Shown here: in pieces, positions 6,410 to 14,140 of the stretch
How positions within the stretch are numbered: position 1 is the first letter of the stretch
Layout of the letters: each line of letters starts with the position of its first letter
DNA from: a virus
Reading direction: 5' to 3' (one strand)
Virus record (IMG/VR): IMGVR_UViG_3300032020_001002
Span: 1-26,899 of that record
Length of the DNA: 26,899 nt
Translations under genes and position numbers: made by a program
Notes under the pieces: generated by a model
Databases searched by the model: none
Told to the model about the DNA's origin: nothing
What the model saw: only the letters and a program-made list of their open reading frames with translations

Positions 6410-7195
6410 ATGCCTATTCATTTCTTGGCTGCCGGTTATGTTGATCGTAAGACTCTCTTGAATCGCAGTAAGGTGGAGTGGACGGACTATAATTGTAACC
6501 ATTACTTTGGCTGCCGACATAACTGCAAATACTGTTATGCGAGAAGACTTTCACATAAGGACGAATCTGAGTGGATCCGAGTTTACGTTTGCAGGAACGC
6601 TCTTGAGCTAGCTGTGAGAGAGATCCGCGCTCTTCCTAGAGGTTCCAGGATAATGGTCAGCAGCATGACTGACCCGTACCAGTACATCGAAGAGGATGAG
6701 CAGGTTACTAGGATGCTTATTCCGGTCTTGGCTTCCAGACCTGATATCACTGTTATTTTGATCACGAAATCTGACCGTGTTAGAAGAGACTTCAACCTGA
6801 TCAGCGAGTTTCCGAACGTGCATTTATGCATGACCATTACGAGCCTTAAGGATCTGCCTGACCTGGAGCCTGACTCTCCAGGTAATATGAGACGGATTGA
6901 ATGTCTACGCGACGCCGATGCTCGTGGCATTTACACTATCGCAAGTATTGAGCCTTGGATTCCAAAGGTGACGAATCCTTGGCAGATTCTCCAGTTGATT
7001 CATCCTTTTGTAACGGAAGTTTTCATTGGAAGCTACAACTGGCATTATCGCCGCGGCTCGGAACCCGAAAAGGATGCTGTCTCTGAATACCGTGCGATCC
7101 TGCCTCATGTAACGAAGTTTCTTGAAGACCGTATGATAAAATATACAGTAAAGAAAGAGCTCCGAGAACTCGTAGACCGGCAACTCCTAACCTAG
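6410..7195 (+). CDS. Radical SAM protein (SPL/DUF5131-like)
   Basis: This 261-residue protein carries the C-x3-C-x2-C cluster motif CRHNCKYC (C35, C39, C42), which binds the [4Fe-4S] centre used to cleave S-adenosylmethionine. The lead-in KVEWTDYNCNHYFG resembles the start of phage Gp37/Gp68 (DUF5131) and spore-photoproduct-lyase-like proteins. Barrel strands follow: RIMVSSMTDPY (GxxxxDP-like), ITVILITKSD, VHLCMTITSL and YTIASIEPW. The chain is complete for a short barrel without an auxiliary cluster domain. The substrate cannot be read from sequence. DNA or RNA base modification or repair is a reasonable guess for a virus, and no obvious partner enzyme is adjacent. Confidence 0.75.
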   Translation: MPIHFLAAGYVDRKTLLNRSKVEWTDYNCNHYFGCRHNCKYCYARRLSHKDESEWIRVYVCRNALELAVREIRALPRGSRIMVSSMTDPYQYIEEDEQVTRMLIPVLASRPDITVILITKSDRVRRDFNLISEFPNVHLCMTITSLKDLPDLEPDSPGNMRRIECLRDADARGIYTIASIEPWIPKVTNPWQILQLIHPFVTEVFIGSYNWHYRRGSEPEKDAVSEYRAILPHVTKFLEDRMIKYTVKKELRELVDRQLLT

Positions 7196-7205
7196 GTGAT
7201 TCTCA

Positions 7206-7418
7206 ATGACAGTTCAAACATCTCCTTTTCATGAAGACTTTCGAAAGATCACAGAGGAAATTCAACGACTTCAAAACATGATTGAAGAAAACAAGAAAAC
7301 TGTTCATAACCTTCATCAAAGGAACAGTCAGCTTCGAGGAACAATAGTACAGTTGAAAGAGAAACGGAAATACCTTGTTTTCGGAATAGAGCACGTTAAG
7401 TTACCGAGGTCTAGGTGA
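7206..7418 (+). CDS. Small coiled-coil protein (70 aa)
   Basis: ATG 7206 follows AGGTGA (7194-7199). Residues about 10-55 give a heptad pattern (FRKITEEIQRLQNMIEENKK and onward to LRGTIVQLKEKRKYLV), consistent with a parallel coiled coil. The C terminus is short and basic. Its size and content suggest an oligomerisation adaptor, not an enzyme. It closes the first rightward gene block, since a pyrimidine-rich gap follows. Confidence 0.55.
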   Translation: MTVQTSPFHEDFRKITEEIQRLQNMIEENKKTVHNLHQRNSQLRGTIVQLKEKRKYLVFGIEHVKLPRSR

Positions 7419-7521
7419 CTTCTTTTGGCTACTGGAATAGAGAATAATTTCTTTCTTTCTCTCTCTGGACTGTATCTACATAGGTACCTAGGATTTACGG
7501 GTGAGGATGGGAGATAGGGGT
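7419..7521 (+). promoter_or_regulatory. Gap with pyrimidine tract, TATA-like box and TAGGTACCTA palindrome
   Basis: This gap contains a run of T and C (7448-7466) that could act as an archaeal U-rich terminator for the upstream block. AATAATTT at 7443-7450 is a possible TATA box for the next gene. A perfect ten-base palindrome, TAGGTACCTA, sits at 7481-7490, where an operator would lie. GGGAG at 7509-7513 is the preferred SD for ATG 7522. Confidence 0.35.
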
Positions 7522-7938
7522 ATGGGAGGTAAATATTTTCAGGAACATCGAGTCATGTTATGCCTTGATAAAGAACTATACGTAGCTTTCATCCGGTTGC
7601 AAGCAGATAAAACTCTCGGCCGCAGCTACGCAGGACTCTTGCCCTTCATAGAAGGCCTTTATCATATGGGCTACTTGGATCGTGAAGTCTACGAAAAACA
7701 CGTGAAGAAGTACAGCGACAAACTCGTCGGCAAAAAACAGTTAACGCTCGCAGAAACCATGGAGATGGAGAAGAACATTCAACTTGCAAGATTCTTCAAA
7801 GCCGTAGCAGAACAGTGGGAAACTCTCAGACCTGAACAGCAGGCAGCACACTTGAAAAGGGCTCTAGCCGCTAGAAGCAAAGTTTCGCAAGCCGAACTCA
7901 TCATTCAACTCGCAAACAAAGACAGACCTGAGAGGTAG
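7522..7938 (+). CDS. RHH-like helical protein of unknown function
   Basis: I favour ATG 7522, with GGGAG eight bases upstream. GTG 7501 and ATG 7507 are in frame and would add up to seven residues. The N-terminal half reads like a ribbon-helix-helix unit: strand HRVMLCLDKE, helix LYVAFIRLQADKTL, turn GRSYAG, helix LLPFIEGLYHMG. The rest is a long basic helical region (ETMEMEKNIQLARFFKAVAE and onward). A DNA-binding regulator is plausible, but the match to RHH is by pattern only. It starts the second small-gene group after a likely promoter gap. Confidence 0.55.
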   Translation: MGGKYFQEHRVMLCLDKELYVAFIRLQADKTLGRSYAGLLPFIEGLYHMGYLDREVYEKHVKKYSDKLVGKKQLTLAETMEMEKNIQLARFFKAVAEQWETLRPEQQAAHLKRALAARSKVSQAELIIQLANKDRPER

Positions 7939-7944
7939 GTTGAA

Positions 7945-8094
7945 ATGAATTTTTCGTCTCTTGAAACATGCTGGCGATGTGGGAAGCCTTGTAACCCCGT
8001 GTTGTATGCGTACTCGAAGCGGAACCAGAAGAATCTTCCAATATGTGAAAAGTGTGCTGGGCCTTGGCTGGAATCTGGGAGAATGCCGAAATGA
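7945..8094 (+). CDS. Zinc-finger microprotein (49 aa)
   Basis: ATG 7945 has an AGAGGTAGG SD immediately upstream. The 49-residue product has C9-x2-C12, C16, and C34-x2-C37, which make a treble-clef or ribbon-type zinc site. Almost nothing lies outside it. It lies six bases after the RHH-like gene and overlaps the next start as ATGA. It is likely a nucleic-acid or protein adaptor, with no named family. Confidence 0.55.
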   Translation: MNFSSLETCWRCGKPCNPVLYAYSKRNQKNLPICEKCAGPWLESGRMPK

Positions 8095-8213
8095 ACGTCT
8101 ATTTCACAGTGACTCATGTAGTCTGGATAACCCTTCAACGTATGATGTTTACACATAGACAGAACAAAACGTTTGAGATAAATGGAACAGTGTTTTGTCA
8201 AGGTAGAACATAA
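8091..8213 (+). CDS. Putative 40-residue peptide
   Basis: ATG 8091 overlaps the preceding stop (ATGA). The frame encodes 40 residues with a hydrophobic N-terminal part (VYFTVTHVVWITLQRMMF) and a polar tail. No family was recognised. The coupling supports translation, but length and content alone do not prove it. Confidence 0.35.
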   Translation: MNVYFTVTHVVWITLQRMMFTHRQNKTFEINGTVFCQGRT

Positions 8214-8230
8214 AATATGAGGTAGAAAAT

Positions 8231-8470
8231 ATGCCTGTTCGTAAACCTAAGTTTCAACGGAAGATAGGTTTCAGTGAACGCGAAAGACAAATCTTGGAAG
8301 CTTTAATGATGTATCATAGCGTGAGAAGTGCAGCAAGAGTTTTGCATATTAAAGAAGCCACAATTAGAAGCACGGTTTTTCGAATCCGCATTCGCTACGA
8401 CCGTGCCGCTCTCTACATTGAGGAATATCACAAGTACAAGAAAGAGATGCCTCTCAGGAAATATCTTTGA
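8231..8470 (+). CDS. Small HTH regulator (LuxR/sigma region 4-like)
   Basis: This 79-residue protein starts at ATG 8231 behind GAGGTAG (8219-8225). Residues about 14-55 form a helix-turn-helix of the LuxR/sigma-region-4 kind: FSERERQILEAL, then SVRSAARVLHI, then KEATIRSTVFRIR. The FSxREre-ILE opening is the familiar start of such domains. There is no sensor domain, so it is probably a transcription regulator that works alone or as a dimer. It lies just before the late-gene promoter area, which fits a middle-to-late switch. That is inference from position. Confidence 0.65.
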   Translation: MPVRKPKFQRKIGFSERERQILEALMMYHSVRSAARVLHIKEATIRSTVFRIRIRYDRAALYIEEYHKYKKEMPLRKYL

Positions 8471-8510
8471 ATGAATCTTGGAGAAACGAATGAAGATAAG
8501 GTAGAGAGTA

Positions 8511-8822
8511 ATGAGAGCGGCAATAATAAGAACTGATGAACATTTTGAAAGATTCACTGAGATTGCCCTTAGTTTCAAAAAAAAGGGGTGGCGCGTCATT
8601 GAACTCTACAAATACGCAAAAGGTAAGAAGTTTTGTATGCGCGAGATTAGACTTTTCGTAGGCGAAGACCAGAATGTTGTCTATCTTCCTGATGAAGTTG
8701 GAGAGAAGATTCGCAAGAAACGCAGATTCTCCGCGACTTTTTTGACAGAATTGTTTGATAGAACAGAGGCACAGGTGAAAATCGACGTTTGTAGAGCTGC
8801 TCGTAAAGCCAGGAAAACTTGA
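8511..8822 (+). CDS. Protein of unknown function (103 aa)
   Basis: The frame starts at ATG 8511 with AAGG some nine bases upstream. The product is alpha/beta and basic: IIRTDEHFERFTEIALSFKK, GWRVIELYKY, CMREIRLFVG, VVYLPDEVGEKIRKKRRF. Its C-terminal part (FLTELFDRTEAQVKIDVCRA) may be a helical pair. No family was recognised. It is the last gene before the long gap that precedes the terminase. T-rich sequence at 8840-8880 downstream may end its transcript. Confidence 0.5.
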   Translation: MRAAIIRTDEHFERFTEIALSFKKKGWRVIELYKYAKGKKFCMREIRLFVGEDQNVVYLPDEVGEKIRKKRRFSATFLTELFDRTEAQVKIDVCRAARKARKT

Positions 8823-8887
8823 ATAGCCCTGAGAATCGGCCATTTTAAGCTTCTTTTCATGATTGTGCCTTTTCTCTTTGACAGAAG

Positions 8888-8899
8888 TTTTTTAAATCT
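8888..8899 (+). promoter_or_regulatory. Candidate late promoter (TATA-like box)
   Basis: TTTTTTAAATCT lies about 345 bases before the putative small terminase. It fits an archaeal TATA box, with the start site expected near 8915-8922. A purine-rich AGAAG stretch just upstream could serve as the BRE. This is the first good promoter candidate after the early/middle block and before the morphogenesis genes. It would give a long leader containing the structured region at 9012-9195. Confidence 0.45.
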
Positions 8900-9011
8900 G
8901 ATCAGCCTTTAGTTGTTGTAACTACGGAACTGAGCCAAGTTTCGATTTTGCCGCCTCTGAGTGGTGTTATCGGTGATTTTTTATGGTTCACAAGAGAAGT
9001 AGTGCTAGTTT

Positions 9012-9195
9012 GCAGAGACGTCGACTGCGAAGTCTGGTTTTTGCTACAAGCTTTCATGACGTCTACCGCTGTGAAACTGTCTCTCGGACTTGCCGGAGAG
9101 ATCTCTTAGCCTTCATATCTGGACCTGTCGACGTCGGGACCGTTCCAAACGTGGACCATGGAGAGGTCCTTGTCGACAGTAGGGGTTGTGGAACC
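9012..9195. other. Dense inverted-repeat region before terminase (candidate packaging site or leader RNA)
   Basis: About 180 bases without a convincing gene hold several inverted repeats. GCAG/CTGC lies at 9012-9028. TCTCTC/GAGAGA is at 9080-9085 and 9096-9101, with GG/CC above a five-base loop. AGAGATCTCT (9097-9106) shares one arm of that stem and would compete with it. CTGTCGAC/GTCGACAG (9125-9132 and 9172-9179) encloses GGACC/GGTCC (9153-9157 and 9165-9169, seven-base loop). GTTCCA/TGGAAC (9142-9147 and 9189-9194) crosses this stem and would make a pseudoknot. GTCGAC occurs three times (9020, 9127, 9172). The position next to the terminase suits a cos/pac site, while the sense strand could fold as a leader RNA. 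Which of these holds is unknown. Confidence 0.45.
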
Positions 9196-9233
9196 TTTCA
9201 GAAAGCGTGAGAAAATAGGCGGGTACGTCAATT

Positions 9234-9635
9234 TTGCGAGGTAAAAAGGGCTTTAAAATTGTAGTAGCCCGTCGAATTTCTCAGTTACGCCAAGCTCTTC
9301 GGACTGATACTGATCGGTTGCGGAGGAAAGCGATTGGGCGCTTGGAGGAATTGTTTGATCTTGCAAGTGATTTTGCGAAAGGAAGGATGAAATGGCAGAC
9401 AGACGGTTGCAAGGCCGTGCCTATCACGATTAAGCAGCGGCAGATGTGGGCTCGGATCGCTGCATATATTGCGCAGATCATGAACACGATTGCAAACGGG
9501 ATTGATGAACGCCAAATCGACAAGGACTTAACTGAGTTGGCAAGGCTTGTGAATGAAGCAAAGTCAAAAAGCCAAGCTACGGGAACTCCAGAAGAAGTTC
9601 GAAAGGAAGAAGGGGCTCCCGAGCCTTCCAAATGA
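9234..9635 (+). CDS. Putative terminase small subunit
   Basis: This 133-residue helical, basic protein begins at TTG 9234 (a GGCGGG stretch upstream is a weak SD). Helices include ARRISQLRQALRTDTDRL, AIGRLEELFDLASDFAKG and MWARIAAYIAQIMNTIA. The C-terminal end is charged and disordered. I assign it from its position: it lies directly before the large terminase and overlaps it by 83 bases, where small subunits almost always lie. The sequence itself has no HTH that I can name. Small subunits recognise viral DNA and load the motor. A generic helical DNA-binding protein cannot be excluded. Confidence 0.5.
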   Translation: MRGKKGFKIVVARRISQLRQALRTDTDRLRRKAIGRLEELFDLASDFAKGRMKWQTDGCKAVPITIKQRQMWARIAAYIAQIMNTIANGIDERQIDKDLTELARLVNEAKSKSQATGTPEEVRKEEGAPEPSK

Positions 9636-11010
9636 CAAGGTCCAATTTTTTGAAGAGATCCTGCATATCACGCCTTATCCTTATCAGAGTAGCTTCCTGA
9701 AAGATGCGGCTCCACTGAAAGTTCTGCGGTGGCCGCGGCGGGCCGGTAAGACGCTTATCATGTCTGGTGATGACCTCTACTCTGCTATGCGTTATCCCAA
9801 CTCGAAGATCATCATCACAATGCCCAAGCACCAGCAGATCAAGGAGATATACTTTGCAGCTTTCCATGAACATTTGGCACGGATTGATCGCAAGATCTAT
9901 GATGCTTATATTGAATGTGAGTTACAAACGATAATACGCACAACGAATGGATCGGTTCTTTTAGCTGAGACACCTGAGCCTTTCACGATCCGTGGTCACG
10001 GTCCTAGAAAGATAAGTATTGATGAAATGAATTTCATCCGCGAAGACGAAGATCTCTGGCTTAGCGCTTTGTTGCCGATGACTCTTACTCAGAGAGTAGA
10101 CATCAACGTTTCAAGTACGCCGTGGAACAAGAACAGTGTTTACTACAAGATGTGTTATGACAAGAGTTTCAAGATTTTCAGCGGTAACATCTATGAGAAG
10201 GATCCTCCGCGATACTTCCTGACTTGGAGAGAAGTTCAGAACCCAAATGGACCTTTAGACCCGCACCAAGTTGAAGTGATGAGAGAGCAATACGCTGGAG
10301 ACCCTTGGCGTTGGAAACGTGAAATGGAAAGCAGCTTCGTCGACGACGAAACTGCCTTTCTCCCGAGTAGCCTGCTAATCAAGTGTCAAAACGAAGAGCT
10401 CGAGTTCGCCAAGTTCGAGGATGCTCTTCAAGGAGACTTCTTTATAGGTTGGGATTTGGGGAGGGAGAGAGATCACAGTGCCGTTGCGATCGTCCAGAAG
10501 GATTCTGATATTGCCAGGCTTGTGCACTGCAAACAGTTTCCGCTCGGTACGCCCTATGTTACTGTGATGGCTTACATAAAATCGATTTGTGACAGATGGC
10601 GAATCATCAGAGCTCTATACTATGACCATACTGGTACGAAGGGAATGGATGAAGAAATAAGGAAAGTCGGTTTTCCCGGTCTAGTCGGCATCGACTTTAC
10701 TCAGAGCACCAAGCACAGTATGGCTATAGTTTTGAAGCAGGCGATGATGAGTAGCCGAGAAAGTGATAAAGCCCTCTCCGTTGAAGATGCGAGGAGACGG
10801 TTTGAATTACCTTTCGATCAGGACGTGCAAGCTGAACTCAATGTTGTGCAGTGGGAACAGTCGCCTGGAAGCGAGCTGTACACGTTCAGCCATCCTGAAG
10901 GGTCACATGACGATAGATTCTGGGCTATCGCCCTTGCTGTCTATGCTGCAGTTAAGCAGCCTGTCACGAGGGGCCTTGTTGATTTCGGCGCCGTTGGTGA
11001 AAGATCTTGA
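9553..11010 (+). CDS. terL: Terminase large subunit (packaging motor)
   Basis: This 485-residue protein has a full two-domain terminase. The ATPase has Walker A WPRRAGKT (60-67), Walker B ISIDE (154-158) and the coupling motif SST (187-189). The RNase-H-like nuclease has D301 in GWDLGRERDHS, D359 in YYDHTG and D453/D454 in GSHDDRF. It pumps DNA into the prohead and cuts it. ATG 9553 lies inside the preceding gene with AAGG seven bases upstream, and no other in-frame start is better. Its end overlaps the portal start by four bases. This is one of the firmest assignments in the window. Confidence 0.95.
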   Translation: MKQSQKAKLRELQKKFERKKGLPSLPNDKVQFFEEILHITPYPYQSSFLKDAAPLKVLRWPRRAGKTLIMSGDDLYSAMRYPNSKIIITMPKHQQIKEIYFAAFHEHLARIDRKIYDAYIECELQTIIRTTNGSVLLAETPEPFTIRGHGPRKISIDEMNFIREDEDLWLSALLPMTLTQRVDINVSSTPWNKNSVYYKMCYDKSFKIFSGNIYEKDPPRYFLTWREVQNPNGPLDPHQVEVMREQYAGDPWRWKREMESSFVDDETAFLPSSLLIKCQNEELEFAKFEDALQGDFFIGWDLGRERDHSAVAIVQKDSDIARLVHCKQFPLGTPYVTVMAYIKSICDRWRIIRALYYDHTGTKGMDEEIRKVGFPGLVGIDFTQSTKHSMAIVLKQAMMSSRESDKALSVEDARRRFELPFDQDVQAELNVVQWEQSPGSELYTFSHPEGSHDDRFWAIALAVYAAVKQPVTRGLVDFGAVGERS

Positions 11011-12389
11011 AGTGGCCTTGGAAAAAGAAACCTGAACCTGAGAAGCCTAAGCCTTTGGGGCTTGTTGCTGTTGAAGGGAAAACTAGCGGTGCTTACTTAG
11101 TCGCCAGCACAGAGTCCCAGGGCGTCGTATCCGAGTCGAGGATCCGGGGGAGACTTCACGCTGCTAAGCTCATTGAGGCAACTGTGAACCCGGCTACAGC
11201 TGTCAAAGTCTCTGTCAGCACAGTCAGCGGCGTCAAGTATCCTGATGATTTCAATGATTTTCAGGACTATCTCGATGCGTACTATTACATTCCGTACGTG
11301 GCTCGCGCGGTCGATATCAAACAGTTCATGATTTGGCAGATGGGCTACGATCTTGAATGTGAAGATGACAAGAGCAAGCAAGCAGTCACAGATCTGTTGA
11401 CTGAGATCGAAGCTGATACAGTTATCCGTGATGGCTGTCTCTTCGGGCTGATTTTTGGCAACATGTACTGGGAGCTGCAAGATGGCCCGAAGTTACGGGC
11501 TTTGAACCCGATGAAAATGGGCAAGAAAGTGGATTCGAAGCAGCAAGTGACTGAATATCGGTACGAACCTGAATTTGGGAACGTTGAGCACTTCAAGCCG
11601 GATCAGATTTTGGATCTCAAATTTAATAATGAGCCCTGGGCCCTTTTCGGCGTCGGTTGCTTGCGCAGGATTCTGCCAACTGTTAAGGCCTTGCTCTTCA
11701 TGGAGGAAAAGCTTCCGTGGATCGCTAGACGTCGGGCCGATCCGCTCTTGGCCGTACAGATAGGTAGCAAAGATAATGTTGTTGACAAGGATACTTTTGA
11801 CAGAACGAAGAATGGCATAATCAACCGCAAGCCTGGCGAAGACATCTTTCACGATGGAATCTTGGCGATTCAAGAGGTTTATCAGAGTGCGAGTGTTGGC
11901 GGTCGGCAGACGGTTGAGCCCATTCTTGCTCATTTCTCGCGTAACTTAGTTGCGGGCCTCGGCGTTCCTGAACCAGCTCTGGGCTTCGGCGGAACATCAA
12001 CAATGGCTACCGCGGAATACCAAGAAAGAATACTTGAGGCTGAGATTCATGCTTGCCAGAGGGCCCTAAAACGGCTTCATGAATCTGTGATCTTCCCGCT
12101 AGCTGAAACTTCGAAACCTGTGAAGCTTATTTGGCGGCCTCTGAAAGAAGAGGACAAAAAGGCTCTTAGCGAGGTGTTGCAGGGCGAGATTGAGCATGCT
12201 ATTGTTTCGCCTGACTGGGCTAGGCAGCGGCTTGGATATCCAGAGGATGCTGGGAAAGGCGTTGTGATCGATAGTCGCTTTGTGCCGACAGGTTTTGCAG
12301 AGTCAGCGGGTGAAGAGCGTAAGAAGCGGATGAAACTTTATGATAAGCTCGCAAAAGATCTCGATCGTAAAAACGGTTCTGCTTCTTGA
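11007..12389 (+). CDS. Portal protein
   Basis: This 460-residue protein starts at TTG 11007, overlapping the terminase stop. The sequence follows the portal plan: an N-terminal wing (YYYIPYVARAVDIKQFMIWQ), a beta-rich stem/crown lead-in (RALNPMKMGKKVD, TEYRYEPEFG, ILDLKFN), then the stem helix region and GLGVPEPALGFGG followed by TATAEYQERILEAEIHA, similar to phage portals of the SPP1/HK97 type. Twelve copies would form the ring at the capsid vertex through which DNA enters and leaves. Its place between the terminase and the head morphogenesis genes agrees. Confidence 0.9.
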   Translation: MKWPWKKKPEPEKPKPLGLVAVEGKTSGAYLVASTESQGVVSESRIRGRLHAAKLIEATVNPATAVKVSVSTVSGVKYPDDFNDFQDYLDAYYYIPYVARAVDIKQFMIWQMGYDLECEDDKSKQAVTDLLTEIEADTVIRDGCLFGLIFGNMYWELQDGPKLRALNPMKMGKKVDSKQQVTEYRYEPEFGNVEHFKPDQILDLKFNNEPWALFGVGCLRRILPTVKALLFMEEKLPWIARRRADPLLAVQIGSKDNVVDKDTFDRTKNGIINRKPGEDIFHDGILAIQEVYQSASVGGRQTVEPILAHFSRNLVAGLGVPEPALGFGGTSTMATAEYQERILEAEIHACQRALKRLHESVIFPLAETSKPVKLIWRPLKEEDKKALSEVLQGEIEHAIVSPDWARQRLGYPEDAGKGVVIDSRFVPTGFAESAGEERKKRMKLYDKLAKDLDRKNGSAS

Positions 12390-12393
12390 TTTG

Positions 12394-12603
12394 ATGTCGG
12401 AGTCGAAGCTTAGCTTCATGTACGTAGCTATCACAGACGATAAGACTTGCGACTTGTGCATGCGACATGACCTGCAGATAATGTCGGATGAGGATGCAGA
12501 AAGGGCCTTTCCATACTTGTTGAAGGGGCCTAACGATTTGGTTTGGTATCCAAATTTGCATAAAAATTGCAGGTGTTTACTCGTTCTTCTTGGTGGTATG
12601 TGA
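12394..12603 (+). CDS. Stand-alone MuF-type head morphogenesis zinc domain
   Basis: This 69-residue protein starts at ATG 12394, four bases after the portal stop. It has the C-terminal signature of phage Mu gpF / SPP1 gp7 minor head proteins: TCDLC (C19, C22), then PNLHKNCRC (H56, C59, C61). In most phages this motif ends a protein of 250 residues or more; here it exists by itself. MuF proteins sit near the portal inside the head and may leave with the DNA. I see no separate N-terminal part nearby, and the portal C terminus does not look like one. No SD is evident, so coupling to the portal stop is likely. Confidence 0.65.
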   Translation: MSESKLSFMYVAITDDKTCDLCMRHDLQIMSDEDAERAFPYLLKGPNDLVWYPNLHKNCRCLLVLLGGM

Positions 12604-14114
12604 TGCCGAGACATAGTGACTTTCAGAAAATCTATGATGCTTTCATGTGGCGTTACTGCGACAACCACTTGGAATGCGACACTGGAAAAAGTTACTATTA
12701 TGCTTGGCTGAACAAAATGGGGCTTGACGATTCGAAAGCATATCAGAGGCCTCAAGAAAAGTTCAGTTGGACCGTGCCTTATCTGCAATTTCTCAGAGAA
12801 GATGGACAAGCCAAATACTTCAAAGTTGAAGCCTTGTTTCCCCTTACAAGCATGAATAACAACGTGTACACAGAAGATGAGCTCACTAGAGGCGCGAGAT
12901 CTCTTGTCGGGAAAACTGTGAACTGGAACCACACAAAGGACATCGCGCTAGGCGTCTCCATTTTCGATGCAGATTATGAAGATGACTGTGTCGAGTCTAT
13001 TTTGAGAGTGCAGAAAGATAGTAAGGCCCTTGATTTGATTGAGAAGGGCGAAGTTATCCATGTGAGTATTGAGGCTGACTGTCTCAGGGGCTCGGAGCTG
13101 ACGCCCGAAGGGTGGACTTGTAAGGGGCTTGTTTTCACGGGACTCGCGTTGCTCACGAAAGAGGAGTTGCCAGGAGTCCCTCTTACTCGCATTATGCCAG
13201 TTGAGAAGCTGGTTGAAAGTTTCACTGTTGAAGAAGTGAACAAAATGGAAAATGACAAAGAAAAGGGAAAGGACCCGAAAACTGAGAACAAAGATCAGCA
13301 ACCCGGACAAAATGTTGTGGTACCACAGAAGAATCCAGAAGTAGCCGAATATAACAAATCGCCAGAAGATACGGCATGGGATTTCGACGGAAGCAAGTAT
13401 GACATTGATCAGTTGCGCTTTGCTTGTGCAGTTGTTACAGGGCCTTCAGGTGAAGATGGCAAGTATGTGAAAGAAGACTGTCATTTGCCTCATCATTTGC
13501 CTGGAGACGGGAAGACGCATGGTGGAACGCTTGTCTGGCGTGGGGTGGCCGCTGCAGGTGCAGTTCTTATGGGCGGTAGAGGCGGAGTCAAGATTAGTGC
13601 TGAAGACCAGGCGAAAGCTAAGACTCATTTGGAGAAACATTATGGTGAGTTTGAAAAGAAGGCTCCTTGGCAAGAAGAAAGCTCAGGCATAAAGGCCCTA
13701 CATGAGCAAGTCATGTATAAATGTCCCAAATGCGGATCTGTCTTCAGTTACTATGAGTGGCAAGGTAATAATTGGCACTGTAGAAATCCTGACTGTAACA
13801 TCGAAGTCGAGCCTCCTGAACCGATAGTCCTGTCTCCCCGTCAAGCATCCTTCGCTATAAGTGTAGAGACTATTCCTCAACTTGAAGCTAAAGTTAAGGG
13901 CCTCACAGAGCAGCTTGAGGAGATGAAGAAGCCGAAGCCAGAGCCTCAGCCAGTTGCAAACCAGGGCCCTAAGGAACCGTGCAAGTGCGTACTTACGAAG
14001 GAAGGTTTCTGGGCTCGTTTTCACGAGTTGCGTGGCCAAGGCTTCTCGAAGTCTGAGGCTTTCCGTGTTGTGAGCCTCGAAGTCATTGAAGCATCTCAGA
14101 AGAAATCAAGTTAG
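12603..14114 (+). CDS. Composite prohead protease/scaffold with zinc ribbon
   Basis: The start is ATG 12603, overlapping the preceding stop; an upstream in-frame ATG at 12567 lacks support. In the 503 residues I see four parts. Residues 60-210 resemble a prohead maturation protease, with candidate catalytic H110 (NWNHTKD) and S155 (VIHVSIEA). Residues 255-352 carry a domain often found beside phage capsid proteases (CHLPHH, WRGVAAAGAVLMGGRGG, AKAKTHLEKHYGE). Residues 374-398 are a zinc ribbon (CPKC...CRNPDC). Residues 423-503 form a coiled-coil and Pro-rich scaffold-like tail with a KCVLTKEGFW segment. It would build and then cleave the prohead. The catalytic assignment is tentative. Confidence 0.75.
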   Translation: MPRHSDFQKIYDAFMWRYCDNHLECDTGKSYYYAWLNKMGLDDSKAYQRPQEKFSWTVPYLQFLREDGQAKYFKVEALFPLTSMNNNVYTEDELTRGARSLVGKTVNWNHTKDIALGVSIFDADYEDDCVESILRVQKDSKALDLIEKGEVIHVSIEADCLRGSELTPEGWTCKGLVFTGLALLTKEELPGVPLTRIMPVEKLVESFTVEEVNKMENDKEKGKDPKTENKDQQPGQNVVVPQKNPEVAEYNKSPEDTAWDFDGSKYDIDQLRFACAVVTGPSGEDGKYVKEDCHLPHHLPGDGKTHGGTLVWRGVAAAGAVLMGGRGGVKISAEDQAKAKTHLEKHYGEFEKKAPWQEESSGIKALHEQVMYKCPKCGSVFSYYEWQGNNWHCRNPDCNIEVEPPEPIVLSPRQASFAISVETIPQLEAKVKGLTEQLEEMKKPKPEPQPVANQGPKEPCKCVLTKEGFWARFHELRGQGFSKSEAFRVVSLEVIEASQKKSS

Positions 14115-14140
14115 TCCTTAGTTCTCAGTTTGCGGTAGGT

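Noticed and set aside
8471-8536. ATG frame of 21 codons between 8231 and 8511 genes
   Set aside because: Very short, Asn/Glu-rich, and overlapping the next gene out of frame.
8983-9210. An open frame of 75 codons in the gap before the terminase genes
   Set aside because: The translation is Arg/Ser-rich without protein-like pattern and no SD precedes it. The bases are better explained by dense inverted repeats.
12303-12932. Minus-strand frame of 209 codons under portal and protease genes
   Set aside because: Antisense shadow of conserved structural genes.
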